Below, in pieces: positions 36,604 to 48,010 of a stretch of DNA of 64,000 nucleotides (its first letter is position 1; each line of letters starts with the position of its first letter). The stretch covers positions 66,217,911 through 66,281,910 of the forward strand of contig NC_039360.1 of NCBI RefSeq assembly GCF_003573695.1. Direction: 5' to 3'. This stretch comes from Papaver somniferum. Its lineage: Eukaryota; Streptophyta; Magnoliopsida; Ranunculales; Papaveraceae. A program made the position numbers and the translations under genes. The notes beneath the pieces are model-generated. The model was not told where the DNA came from. It saw only the letters and a list, made by a program, of their open reading frames with translations, and made no database searches.

Positions 36604-37022
36604 GAGTATCTCTTCAACTGTGGGTCTCAAATTCCTACATGGAGGTCTTATTTAGCCCTTAATTTACAAGTGTTTGCACATGTGGCAATGTTAGATCCTT
36701 TTGGGTAATAAGCCATCTTGATTGGTGCACAGTTTAGTTTAAAAAGAAAATTATAGGTGGATATAAATAAATTTTTTGTTATGTGTCAATTTGTTATCTT
36801 GCTTTTAATAATTATTAAACTTAAAATATGAAAGAAAAAAATGACATGGTGGTCGAAACCCAAAAGTCTAGTCAAGACTTTCTGTTAGACTTTTTTTAAA
36901 ACATACTATCACTCCTAAACTTAAGAATATAGCATTGGAGATATAAAATTTTACAAATACGGGGTGTTGGATCATATTTGGAAATTAAAACCAAGACATT
37001 CTTTTAACCACTGAAGATGCTC
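36604..37022. mobile_element. MITE, PIF/Harbinger-like, TTA target duplication
   Basis: The 419-bp element has imperfect terminal inverted repeats: GAGTATCTCTTCAACTG at the left and CACTGAAGATGCTC at the right (reverse complement GAGCATCTTCAGTG). It is flanked by TTA at 36601-36603 and 37023-37025. The terminus type and 3-bp TTA duplication fit PIF/Harbinger (Tourist-like) MITEs. Its length is close to that of the MITE at 58983-59408. No coding capacity. Confidence 0.65.
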
Positions 37023-37453
37023 TTAAGATTTACGTTTGTTACTGCTTCTTTATGACTATTCAGAACTTACTTCACCTGAAGAGAAGAAAAATGAAGAACT
37101 TATAACAACCTCTCTCTTTCTCTCTTGTTATTTTAAGTTTCTGAAGAGAAATTGATATTTTAGGGAAAGTTATTATTGTTGATTGATGATCTTTTTAACT
37201 TATTAATCAACTGACGATAGGATTCTAATATCTACAAAGCAGCTTGAGAATGATACGAATAACACCCTCGATGACATACGACAATGTAACTGTTTTAACA
37301 AATTATTCGACATAAAGGACTCCAAAATTAGGTTTTATAATCATAAATAATATATGATAAGCACATAATTTACCTTGTTTTCGTATTAAAAATTTGTTTG
37401 TTGGTTTTTCCGTAAATTGCGCATTATATCATTGTTTGTTTTCTTTTACATAT

Positions 37454-37600
37454 AGAGCTTTTCCAATGGTGAATGGGGATTTTTCATACGTAGCATCACT
37501 TTTAAGACATCCTTTAGGTATAAAATCCAAAATGTTGGGGGGTGGGGGGGGTGCGGATTTTTTACCTCCAACCCATAAAGTTTTAAATCATTCTTTTACT
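37454..37600. mobile_element. MITE fragment related to 58983-59408
   Basis: GAGCTTTTCCAATGGTGA at 37454 matches the left end of the MITE at 58983 (GAGCTTCTCCAATGGTGA). The internal sequence then includes a G-rich run near 37535-37551. No right end was identified, so the extent is approximate. Confidence 0.5.
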
Positions 37601-39419
37601 TATTTGTAGGTATTCAATTGGTTAAAATTATTTTCATTTTTGTTTTTAAATGATTTTTAGTAATAAAAGTGTGAAGACACCCTCTAGGTGAATCTTTAGA
37701 CCTAGAAGTACGCCTAGAGGATATCTAACTTTTTTTTCCACATCAATGGGTTGAAGATGATCTTTTTATTATAAATATGGTTGTGTATCTTATGTGGATT
37801 AAGACTTTTTTCTTCACACTCATAACATTGGAGCGACTCTTAACATTATGTTAGATCACTAAAATAATATGAATATAAATTTCTAAGAAAGTGAAGTACT
37901 ACAAGTGTGAACCGACCTAAAACCAAATAAAACAAGTTAGAGTTCGCAAAATGAAGAAAAGCGAGTATAATATGGTCTCCGACTAGGTAGACCGATCTTG
38001 CATACTCGCGTTGTCGAGATTTCACAAATGAGCTCATCTAGCTAAACACGGGCTTCATGGGATTTCCATTCAAGTGAATCCTGAAGTGGAAGAGATATTG
38101 GGTCTATCATCTCTTTGCGTCCGACATGCCAACGAAGGAAACTGGGATGAACTGTTCAGTCCCATATGAGCCCATGAAGGAGGTGTGCTAGTCAATTCGT
38201 TAAGAGTGACAATTGTGCAACGGGAAGCCGAGATGTGTGTTTCATCTACGCGTGACCTATTGAATAATAAACTTAATGAAATTCTATTGAGTTAGTTGTT
38301 GTATATATATGGACGAGATTTTTCCCTAGTTGTGGTACCAAAAGTTTCGATACATGAACTCGTGCAAGGACACCTCTTTACATATATTCTGAAGAGAAAT
38401 TTTACAGAAGTATACGCAGACAACAAGGACCGAGGGCTTATTTTTCGAGGTTTTCACTATTTCCTACTAAGTGTTTGCATTGTTTTTTATTGTACAATTT
38501 TTTATGAATTCTAATGTATCTAGTACGAGTTAAATTCACCATATTGGTTAGGGATGTAACTTAAAGTCTCGGACTGCTTATTAATTAAAGTTATATAATC
38601 GTAATGTTTATGATCGCCATGTATGATTGAATGTTTGTTTAGTTAAGTAACCAATTAAGTGAACACGCGTTCATATGTATCACTTAACTAAACTTTGAAA
38701 TCTAGAATTATCAAAAATCTAGTCACGACTAGCAAATAATAATAATGGACAACGTGGTATTGTCATGTAATTATGTGTAAATTAAAACTATATGACTCTT
38801 CCGCCAGTTTGCTTAGAATAACATCAATTCACAATAACCATTGATCTCACTGGGTTAAACTGGAGTTGCTCTTGCGCCAAGTTATTCAGTGTAAATGATT
38901 CGAGTAGTAATGGCTCTTGCACGTACCCTTGATGATATTATGAATTTTTACCTGAGTAATCTCGCGAGAGGATCCCCTAGGGTTATCAATATGAAGATAT
39001 GAATGTCGGTATAGTTATGATTGATAACATTTTTAACGATGGAAAATGAAACCTCTAACCAATACCCTCTCTTTAATACACCTTTTCTGCTTGTTTACAT
39101 AACTTTTCTGCTTTAGTATAATTTAGCTTAAAACAAAAACAATGACCCCGGTGACATAAGTGGTCGAATATAGTTTATAACCTATATCCCCTGAAGAATA
39201 AACTTGTCCATACAACTATATTTTAATCCATATTTGTGAAGCCGGAAACTTAATTAATTTTGACTTGTTACGACACTGATAACTACCAAAATTCTCTTTT
39301 AAAAAAGTAATACTTTTCTTTTCTAATATACATTTAAAAAACTAAAGGAGCACAACTTTATAAATTTTATAAAAATTTAATTCATTTATACCTCAAAAAG
39401 AAAAAATATCTCAAATTGA
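37601..39419. other. Intergenic, decayed; one weak coding-like stretch
   Basis: The plus-strand stretch about 38041-38166 is open for about 42 codons (including VNPEVEEILGLSSLCVRHAN) and the frame at 38296-38514 follows, but neither matches a family I know. A short hairpin (CCTCTAGGTG ... CGCCTAGAGG) lies near 37681-37720. Confidence 0.35.
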
Positions 39420-41090
39420 ATCCTACAAATGTTGATCATCTAGATAGTCGGTGCTATAATTCGCATAACATGTTTCTTTTTTATTCTAATCAGATTTTAG
39501 ATCATGAGGTGTATTTAAATTGTAATGGAAAGATGTGGTTCACGAGGTGGTACTCGATCTCAATGTTTTTGAGTTAAGATGTAAACTTTGGATAAGGTAG
39601 CACATTATGAATGATATTAGATGTTATTTAGCAAATTTATATTCCCAAGAAACTTATGGGACATATTAGTAGACTGCAATATTGGATCACATGTATTACA
39701 TCAAATTTTGTGTCATGTTGTCAATTTTGAGTTGTCGTTAGATTTTGAGATAATGTTGAGATTTCGGTCACGATGCAAACTTGCTTCAATACCCTAGCTA
39801 GGTCTTAAAGCAGGATGCTCAACTCTTATATTTCCTAGAGATATTGGGTCATAATAACAAATTTGGGATATCAAGGCATATCTTGTGTAATGGTGGAAGA
39901 CTATTGGTCACAAAAAAAAAATATGTCGCAGTTGCACATTCTGGCTTACAATGTAGATTTTGGAACACATTTTAATTTTGGGTAATAGATGAATTTCTAT
40001 GCCAAGAGATATGATGCTTCGAAAGTTAGTTTATACATGCAAATTTCAGGTCACTAAGAAAAATTTTCTCACTTAACAAATTCTAGGTCATATGGAAAAT
40101 TTTCAATCATGTTGACAAGTTTTAGGTTTGTAACAAAATAATAAACTTTGAGTTACTAAGCAAAATTTAGATCACGCGCCATACTCTAGTTTAACGACGG
40201 ACCTATGAATGGGTTGAACCAGGCTCAAGCCCGTGTTAGCCGTCTAGTCCACTAACTAAATTTTTTGATTTATAATTTAAAAACTAGCCGGGAAACATAT
40301 TTATTTTCATCTCATCTAAATTCGTCACTGTTATAGTCACAGTAAAAAGTTTAAGATCATGGTACAAATTTTGGACTACGAGAGCCACGAAACATCTTAT
40401 AATCGACAATGTTGGGGCATGTGATAATTTTGGGGTTTAAGAGTGATTTTGGGGTTCTAAAGCAGATATTAGGTCGAGGGATTCATTTGGTTAATGAGGT
40501 ACTCCTTCACATGTTAAGTTATGGTCACAAAGTAGATTCGAGGTCAAGGGGAATGTTTTTAGATCTCGATTTTGGGAGCAATTTATGTTTTTTCGTCAAA
40601 AATCTTTAGGAAAATTCAAGTCATGAGACATATTCTGGGTTATCCTACAAATTTTTGGGCATGGTATACATTTTATGTCTAAGTGGTATATTCTGGACAA
40701 CCGTGAGGATTTCAGGTTACCAAACAAATCTGGGTTATAAGCTGATTTTGATTTCGGCTTACATTATAAATTACACAGATTTGAGGTTACAAAGCAAATT
40801 TTACATCAAGACATAAATTGACTCACCTAGTAAAATTTGGATAGGGAGGTATTTTGGTTATATAAATAGATTGTTGGTTATAATTGTAGATTTTGGGCTT
40901 GGTGAGAGATTCTGAAATTTCGTAATGTTATGAACCCTTATAAGTTAACAAACATCTTGGATCATGAAGTAAATTTCAGGTCATAAATATAAATTTTGGA
41001 TCACATGTTGGCAACGATTTGTATTTTGATTCATAAACTAGATTTTCGAGTGTTGAGAGTTGTTTTAGATTACCACGACATATTAATTTG
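39420..41090. repeat. Decayed array of a short iterated phrase
   Basis: For about 1.7 kb the plus strand repeatedly returns to variants of TTTTGGGTCAC / AGGTCACAAAGCAAATTTT / GGTCATGAAGTAAATTT at irregular spacing of roughly 25-50 bp. It looks like an old, strongly diverged tandem repeat. A different repeat lies within it at about 40190-40330, starting GACGGACCTATGAATGGG, which is related to 61030-61085. Confidence 0.5.
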
Positions 41091-41399
41091 ATTTTAACTT
41101 TTTTAAATATGAAATAGGCTTTTAAAACTCGTGTGGCTACATTGCAATTAAGAGACTAAAATCAAAATCAACTGTTAAACTAGTGCACATATTGCTTACA
41201 CACTAGCTAGTAATTATTGATTTTGTAATTGTTCAACCGACGTAGTTCATTATCAGTAATCATCTTCCCTAGTCAGATTATGATGTCGAATTTGATTTTT
41301 AAATTTTGATGAAAACAGAAATATATAACCACTTTGGAAAAATCATATCGTTACAATTATAATGTAGCTTGGAAAGGTCGGTGCCACTGTAGTACATTG

Positions 41400-43738
41400 T
41401 GTTAGAGCATTGCTCGGTCGAACTCGCATGCGTTGCTATCTCAAGCATGTTTGTCAATGTTAGTGATCAAAACTATAAGTCTTGATTTCTAGTCTACTAT
41501 AGCTAAGTATTGGACTAGGATAGAAAGTGTAGTTGAGCTCTATAACTCCATGGAAATCATCATACAAGACGAAGGACTACTCAAGGAACTGGTGGATCTT
41601 CATCGACTAAAAGGTATGTGGAGACTTGAACTTATCTATCACTCAAAAGTCTATCTACTTTATCTCCTATTCTGAGACAAAAGTCGTTTTGCTATATAGA
41701 TTTTGATTATACACATTTTCTATTTCGAGCCGAGTTTATCTCGCCTATCTATTTCTCGAAATATGTGTTGGTAAGATTTTCCTTTGGCCAAGTTCATCTT
41801 TATCTAGTGACGAAAGTCATGTTATGTTTCAATCACTTTGAAAATTGTTTTGACGAAAAATGGTTTGTGAATAACAATTATATAACGTCCTCTAAGAATG
41901 TTTCAATGATTGTTTATATAACCAATGATGGATATAAGCATTGTGTGGTAACACATATATGTATAAGTCCTTTTTTCCTTGAACCGAAGTTTGTGAAATT
42001 TGTTGATCAAGAGAACCGGAATAAGTGGCGTGAGCTAAGTCCGCGAACCCAGTCCGTGAACTGGCGGAAGTTCTCGACCCGAGAATATCTGCTGGAGTTT
42101 GAGAACTCCTTCCGGGAACTTAAGTCCGCGAACTAAGTTTGCGAACTTGAGTTGGTTATATCTAAAAACGATTGTTTGTGAACTTATTCATATTACCTAA
42201 GGAATGCTAAATGCAAACCGTGGCTATATAGTTCATGAACCGATTCGAGTGAATCAAATCGTTTTTGCTTCGATTGTGTCTTGTGTAGTACATAAGATTT
42301 CCTTGCAATTGAACAACTCTCTAACTAGTTCATTTGAGTCATTTGAACTAGTTATGGTAAAGAAGAACATGGTTGACATGAAAGTGCTTATATGGCTAAC
42401 TATTTGGTTAACTATTGTTGAACCAACAAATGTTCATGTTTGGGTACGGTTACATAAACCCAAAATAGTACATTTCATTTGTGTGTAACAAGCTAAGTTT
42501 TCGATCTAACGGTTGATAGATATTAGCTTGAATCTAATCAGGTTTTCATCTAACGGTGAATATTGAATGCTTTGTTACCAAGCTAACATTGATTGCAAAC
42601 CCTGATTTGAAAGACTATATAAGGGAGAACTCTAGCAACTGGGAAACCTAATGCCCACACCTTCCGTGTGATACTAGTTGTATTAGCTAGAGTCGATTCT
42701 CATTTAACCTTAGGTTTTCTTCTTAAACCAGGTTAACGACTTAAAGACTTCATTGGGATTGTGAAGCCAGACCGATACTACTTTCTCGTAGTTGTGTGAT
42801 CTGATCTTGTTGATTCTATCGTTTTGAGTACAATCGTAACGATTGGATTGAGATCTATATCTCCGATAGGCAAGATATAAAAGTAGTCACAAACATCTTC
42901 GTCTCATCGTTTGTGATTCCACAATATCTTCTTTCGCCGCGTCGATTAAGATTATTGTGAGGTGATTGATAATACTAGGCTTTTCTTCGGGAATATAAGT
43001 CCGGGTTATCAATTGGTTCATGTTCTCCTTGATTTATCAAAAGACGGAACAAAACTTGTAGGTTTATCTGTGGGAGACAGATTTATCTATTTTGTAGTTT
43101 TTTTTGTGTGATACAGATTTGTTTATTAAAGTCTTCGACTTTGGGTCATAGCAACTCTTAGTTATGGGTGAGATCAGCTAAGGGAATCAAGTGCGTAGTA
43201 TCCTGCTAGGATCAGAGACGTAGGAGCATAACTGTACCTTGAATCAGTGTGAGATTGATTTGGGTTCAACTACAGTCCAGACCGAAATTAGTTTGTAGTA
43301 GGATAATGTCTGTAGCGTCTTAATACAGTGTGGTGTCCAATCTGGACTATGTCCCGGGGTTTTTCTGCATTTGCGATTTCCTCATTAACAAAATTCTGGT
43401 GTCTGTGTTATTTCTATTTCGCATTATATTTTGTTATATAATTGAAATATCACAGGTTGTGCGTTTGAATCAATCAATTGGAAATCCGACCTTTGGTTGT
43501 TGATTGAAATTGATTGATCCTTGAATATTGGTATTTGGTACCGTTCAAGTGATTTCTCTTGTATTCAATTAGACTCGCATATTTCTATTTGCTTGAGAAA
43601 GAATTGAATCAAGAAAGAGATATAAAACTCTTTGATATACTTTTTATAGATTGAGTCTTGTTGATTCTCTTAAAAGTATATTGGAGTTTGTCCGTACAGA
43701 TAGCTATTGGGTGTGGTTGTTGTACCCCCACTTTTTCA
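41400..43738 (+). repeat. 5' LTR of E3
   Basis: 2339 bp, starting TGTTAGAGCATTGCTCGG and ending CTTTTTCA. TATA box ACTATATAAGG near 42613-42623. Iterated AGTCCGCGAACT-type motifs at 42036-42153. It keeps a 45-bp stretch (42500-42544) that is missing from the 3' LTR. Small frames inside (41765-42136, 42204-42488) are LTR sequence, not genes. Confidence 0.95.
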
Positions 43739-43740
43739 AT

Positions 43741-43752
43741 TGGTATCAGAGC
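43741..43752 (+). other. Primer binding site of E3
   Basis: TGGTATCAGAGC two bases after the LTR end; complementary to the 3' end of initiator tRNA-Met. Confidence 0.95.
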
Positions 43753-43804
43753 AGGCAAACACGTTCAAGACCTTACAAGTCTGTGTTTGTAGCGATCTGA
43801 CTCT

Positions 43805-44671
43805 ATGGACAAAGGTGCTACCTCTATCAACGTACCACCAGTCTTCGATGGCTCTAATTACTTATGGTGGAAAATTGATATGCGAGCTTTTCTTCAAGCA
43901 CGTGATTTACAATGATGGGTATATGTTGTTAATGGCTATGATGCTCCCGTTGTGGAAGTTGGAAATGTAAACGTTCCCAAGAATATTGGTGAATACATTC
44001 CTGCCGAGATACTTGTTGTAAAGCAAAATTCTGTCAGTTTGAATGCCATCTTACATGCCATTACCCCAAATCTTCAGCACCATGTGTCAAATTGCACTAA
44101 GTCTAAAGAATCTTGGGATATCTTAGAAACCGTATTTGAAAAAAATACCAGTGAAAAGGAAGCTAGGCTTCAAAACCTTAACTCCGACTGGGAAAACCTT
44201 CGTATGGAAGATGAAGAAACATTTGATGAGTTTAATCACAAAGTGTCTGAAATTGTTAAAGCATCTTTTGCATTAGGTAAGACTATTTCTGAAAAGCACA
44301 TTGTGATAAAAATTCTCAGATCGCTGCCATCTAGATACGATTCTAAGAAGCATGCCATCGTTGAGGGAAATAACCTTGATACACTTTCCAGAAGTTCCCT
44401 TGCTGGAAATTTGAAAATTTTCGATCTTGAACTTGAACAAAGAGAGAAACATCATCTGGATAACAATCTTGCCGCTGCATCTGATTGTAAGTCTCGACGT
44501 TCTAAATTGACTGACAATAGAAATGAGAATTGCTTTAATTCAATCTTAGATCTGTTTATACAACAACTCAAGAAATCTCTTAGACAGAGAAAAAGAAAGT
44601 CTCAAAAGAAAGCTCAGTCAATCAATAACAAGGTTCAAAAAAACCATGTCAACAATTCTAGTTTCAAGTGA
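43805..44671 (+). pseudogene. Gag (UBN2-type capsid) of E3, one nonsense codon
   Basis: The frame starts with Met at 43805, 53 bp after the primer site. Early motifs PPVFDGSNYLWWK and, after a TGA stop at 43913-43915, WVYVVNGYDAP are typical of copia/Sirevirus gag N-termini. The UBN2 region follows: SKESWDILETVFEK, NLRMEDEETFDEFNHKVSEI and ILRSLPSRYDSK. A lysine/arginine-rich C-terminus ends at 44671. No CCHC knuckle is present in this frame. Gag forms the particle that packages the RNA. One nonsense mutation about 36 codons in breaks this copy, while the downstream frame is otherwise open. Confidence 0.85.
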
Positions 44672-45399
44672 TATAGAAGTGTTCACAATACTTCTATTTG
44701 TCCTGATACGGAGACAAGCGAGATAACTAAAGCATGGATGGCTACTCTTGACTACTGTCCTGAGGATGAAATCTATGATGGTTCTCTTAATCTATTTGTT
44801 GATAATCACGTGTGTCCTCCTAACAGTCATGATCATTCCATGATAAACAATCTTACTTCCTCATATTACTTCAACTGGAAAAGGAAGTCTTAACTAAAAG
44901 GATTGAAAACCTGGAATGACAACTGTATAACTTAAAATTGGAGATAATTAATCGTGATTCTTACAAGACATCCTTGTATTGCCAGCAAATTTATCCTGAT
45001 TCTTTATCATTCGTAAGTCATCTTGACGACAAGAATCATATAGAAGATCACAAGGATTTATCTAATCTCAAGATTTCCTCATGTGATCATCAGGATCATC
45101 CTAAAACCCGTGGCACTTTGAAACAGGAAAAGTTCTCCTCTGTCAAACGTTGTTTGGAGAAGAAGAAAAAGAAATCTCATACAAAATCCTCATCTTTTGT
45201 AAAAGAGATTTCAAAAAGAATGCATAGTTTACGAAAATCAACAATCAAGGTATTCAAATATGTGCTAAAAGAAAGAAAGAATGATGTACTTAACTCTTCT
45301 TTCTTAAAGACAAGACAGAAACAAAGTATAACAAATACTTTATCCCCTCGAAAGAAGGTTCCCAGTCCTACAGAGGATTGGAACAACTACAGTTTGTAA
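44672..45399 (+). pseudogene. Degraded basic ORF downstream of gag in E3
   Basis: Right after the gag stop the sequence stays coding-like (AWMATLDYCPEDEIYDGSLN), recalling the acidic C-terminal part of Sirevirus gag, then breaks. A second frame at 44938-45399 (153 codons) is very basic, with KRCLEKKKKKSHTK. Protease or integrase motifs, which should start here, are absent. Probably the eroded gag tail plus element-specific sequence. Confidence 0.45.
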
Positions 45400-45553
45400 A
45401 ACTGTTTTAATGATTCTTGTCTATCCCTCTTAGACAAAAATCATAATCTTCAAGAGGGTTGTGTTATTTCTGTTATTGTTTTAGTCTGGAGCTGTTTTCC
45501 TTTGTTTTCAAACAGTTTTCTTCTTAACACCTATTTTGAGGATAACCCTTTTA

Positions 45554-45977
45554 GGGGCTGTTTGGTGACCATTATTTTAATGGATTATCGGCTTATAATC
45601 CATTGAGCAGATTATAATGGATTCTATATGCGTTTGGTAACCATTATAATAATTGCTTATTTTAGTCATAATTGAAAAAAATCCATTATAAACTGGAAAA
45701 AGTTGTTTTGAAAATTTATTATAATCAATTATTTTTCTAAGGAACTCAAATTGAATTTTTTTCTTCTTATTTTCTCTAAACTATCAAGAGAGAGACAAAA
45801 AAACAACATAGGACTAAAAGAATATCCTAGATCATTGTTCTTTCCTCTCCTTTTAAAATGATTATATCAAAATGCTTGGAAAAATTTATTTTTAAAATGA
45901 TTATATCAAAATCATTTATCAATTTATGATTATCTATAATCATAAATAGATAATCATAAATTTTACCAAACAAGGCC
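45554..45977. mobile_element. MITE nested in E3, TTA target duplication
   Basis: The 424-bp element begins GGGGCTGTTTGGT and ends ACCAAACAAGGCC (reverse complement GGCCTTGTTTGGT), with 10 of 13 terminal bases matching. It is flanked by TTA at 45551-45553 and 45978-45980, fitting a PIF/Harbinger-like (Tourist) MITE. The interior is AT-rich with near-palindromic ATTATAATGGATT-type runs. It inserted after E3, or was carried by it. Confidence 0.75.
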
Positions 45978-46084
45978 TTACGGTTTTGGTCAAAGGTTAT
46001 TTTGAATATTTATCCCTTATCCTCAGTTCCTCTTAAAATGAAGTTTTTCTCCTTTGCGTAAACATTTCATCTATCTCTTCGATC

Positions 46085-46414
46085 ATGTCCTCTTCAAGTC
46101 TTTCAAGCAAAGAAAGTGATGTTTGGACTGTTCTCTTTCCATCTAAGAAGATACGGTTTGATTCTTCTGATAATGCGATGAGCCCTGATCTTCACGGCTC
46201 TTCTCTGGACGGGAACATCTCTGTTTCTCATTTTGATAAGCTCTCTTTAACCATGAATCTCGTTTTGGAACAAGTTCGTGCCCTAAAAAGTGAACTTGAA
46301 ACCTCTTCCAAGAAACTTGAAGAAAAGATGGATCATCTGGAGTCTGGAATTGATCTGATTGAAGATGAGCTTGATGAATACAGAGAATATGAGAAGAGTA
46401 TTCAAAGTAAGTGA
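46085..46414 (+). CDS. Coiled-coil ORF of E3
   Basis: Intact 109-residue frame with a Ser-rich N-terminus (MSSSSLSSKESDVWTVLF) and a C-terminal charged coiled coil (NLVLEQVRALKSELETSSK, KLEEKMDHLESGIDLIEDEL). It takes the place of ORF2 in E1 and E2, immediately before the small membrane ORF, but the sequence is not obviously homologous. The function is unknown; similar position and helical nature suggest an analogous role. Confidence 0.45.
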   Translation: MSSSSLSSKESDVWTVLFPSKKIRFDSSDNAMSPDLHGSSLDGNISVSHFDKLSLTMNLVLEQVRALKSELETSSKKLEEKMDHLESGIDLIEDELDEYREYEKSIQSK

Positions 46415-46520
46415 ATTGCTTTATAGGAGTTTATTTTGTCCAGTAAATCTTCTACCTTCCTGTTTTGTTTAGAAGAATAACTAGAGTTTGGAATAGCCAT
46501 TATTGTGATTACACATAACT

Positions 46521-46748
46521 ATGTCCAACGTTTTCATCTTCATGTGTTTTAGATTTATTGGTTTAAATTCTAAAATTGTTTGGAAGATGATTTTTGCAGT
46601 ATTAATCTTTATGATTTTATATATTGCAAATTATTATGGGATATGTGTGTTTGCGTCCGTGAACTGTGATTGTCCCATACCTTGTCGAAAGTTAAGTCCT
46701 TTGTATGTCGATATGCATGTGTTGATAAAAGAAGGAATGAACTTTTGA
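46521..46748 (+). CDS. Small single-pass membrane ORF in E3
   Basis: 75 codons: a short N-terminus, a hydrophobic segment (VWKMIFAVLIFMILYIANYY), VNCDCPIPC, and C-terminal DMHVLIKEGMNF. It is nearly identical to 15331-15573 in E1, except for a different N-terminus and a few substitutions (for example QKLSP to RKLSP). It lies about 100 bp after the coiled-coil ORF, in the envelope-like position of Sireviruses but much shorter. Confidence 0.4.
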   Translation: MSNVFIFMCFRFIGLNSKIVWKMIFAVLIFMILYIANYYGICVFASVNCDCPIPCRKLSPLYVDMHVLIKEGMNF

Positions 46749-46924
46749 CAATTACAAAAGTTAAGCCTATTATGTCAATTATAGATGGAAGATAGGTTAA
46801 AATCTTTTGTTTTCAAGGATTATGTCTATTGTATGTCATTGTGCAAATGGTGATGGAAAATAGAATGAATCCTTGCTTATTCCAAGGTATAAGGTCGATC
46901 TCCGATCCATAATTTTTGTGTCCA

Positions 46925-47280
46925 TACTGTGTTGTTCCATAAAGTGTCTTATGTTGAGCACAATCGACTGATTTATTTTTAGCTTAGTTGTTGCTCCGTG
47001 AGGTACTTTATGTTAAGCATGTTCAACTAAATTAATCATTCTCGTTTGGTTATTTAGTTGTTGCTCTGTAAGTTCTCTTATGTCGAGCATGACCAATTAA
47101 ATTGATTACTTTTTGTGATTAATTTGGTTGTGTATTTTGATTAGATTAATTATGGGTTGTCTTGTGATTAATCTAATTATGTACTTTTGAAGTCTCCATA
47201 AGTTCCCTTATGTTGAGCGTTTCCGATTAAATTAATCATGGGGTCCTCTTGTGGTTAATTTAATTGAGTTTTTTGGATTC
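46925..47280 (+). repeat. Degenerate repeat array in the 3' internal region of E3
   Basis: Four diverged units centre on TTGCTCYRTRAGKT, CTTATGTYGAGCRT and AAATTRATYA, at about 46929, 46984, 47047 and 47188. The same array is present in reverse orientation in E1 (about 14740-15140). It is non-coding and conserved between the copies, and may act as a packaging or regulatory region. Confidence 0.5.
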
Positions 47281-47587
47281 AAATTCATACTTGTATGTGA
47301 TTTGTTACGTCCAAAGAAATTCTTCTTTTCTTTTGAAACTAAGGTCGCTCTTGTTGTTCTTTCGGGAATGACATATTATGGGGGAGAGTTCTTAATTGAA
47401 CTTGTGCTTAATTGCCAAATCTTTGTCCGGAATCTTGTATCTTTATAAACTCCTTGATGAATGCATTTAGATTCGGCTATATGATTGCATCTAAATAAGA
47501 TGATATGTGCTTTCTTTTGGTCATGAAATTTCTCTTCCAGAAATTTTATTAGGATCTCGTTTTCGTACCTTTGCCAATTTTATTGAC

Positions 47588-48008
47588 AAAAAGGGGGAGA
47601 ATTAATATGTAGTTCACACTACAAATACATATGGTTTTCGGATCATTATGTAAGGGGGAGTGGTTTCCATGTGAGATGGAGTATTGAATAAGGGGGAGTA
47701 ATACATATCACCATAGTATTGTTGTCGAAGTTGTGATACAATTGAACTTTGATACTATATAATGATACTATGACACTGTATAATAATGATTGAGAACTCT
47801 TGTTTTCTCGTTGTTATAGCTACGGATTTTCAACAACGATGAGGCTGAACTTACAACCTTTGGGATCATTGGAGTACTTGGAAGTGACGAAGATTTCGAG
47901 TAATGTTGAAGATTAGGCATGTGGAATAGGAGTTATAAAAGTTATTTCATTTATTTTTGTATTCCATATGTATTGATAGTTTTGTCACTAAAATTGACAA
48001 AGGGGGAC
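47588..48008 (+). other. Iterated polypurine tracts of E3
   Basis: AAAAGGGGGAG-type tracts lie at 47588-47600, 47651-47661 and 47689-47699, and the functional tract AAAGGGGGA at 47999-48007 sits directly before the 3' LTR, where it primes plus-strand DNA. Multiple such tracts before the 3' LTR are a known Sirevirus trait. Confidence 0.85.
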
Positions 48009-48010
48009 AT

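Noticed and set aside
41765..42488. Frames in the E3 5' LTR (also 48328-49112 in the 3' LTR)
   Set aside because: They repeat in both LTRs because the LTRs repeat; no domain, and LTRs do not encode proteins.
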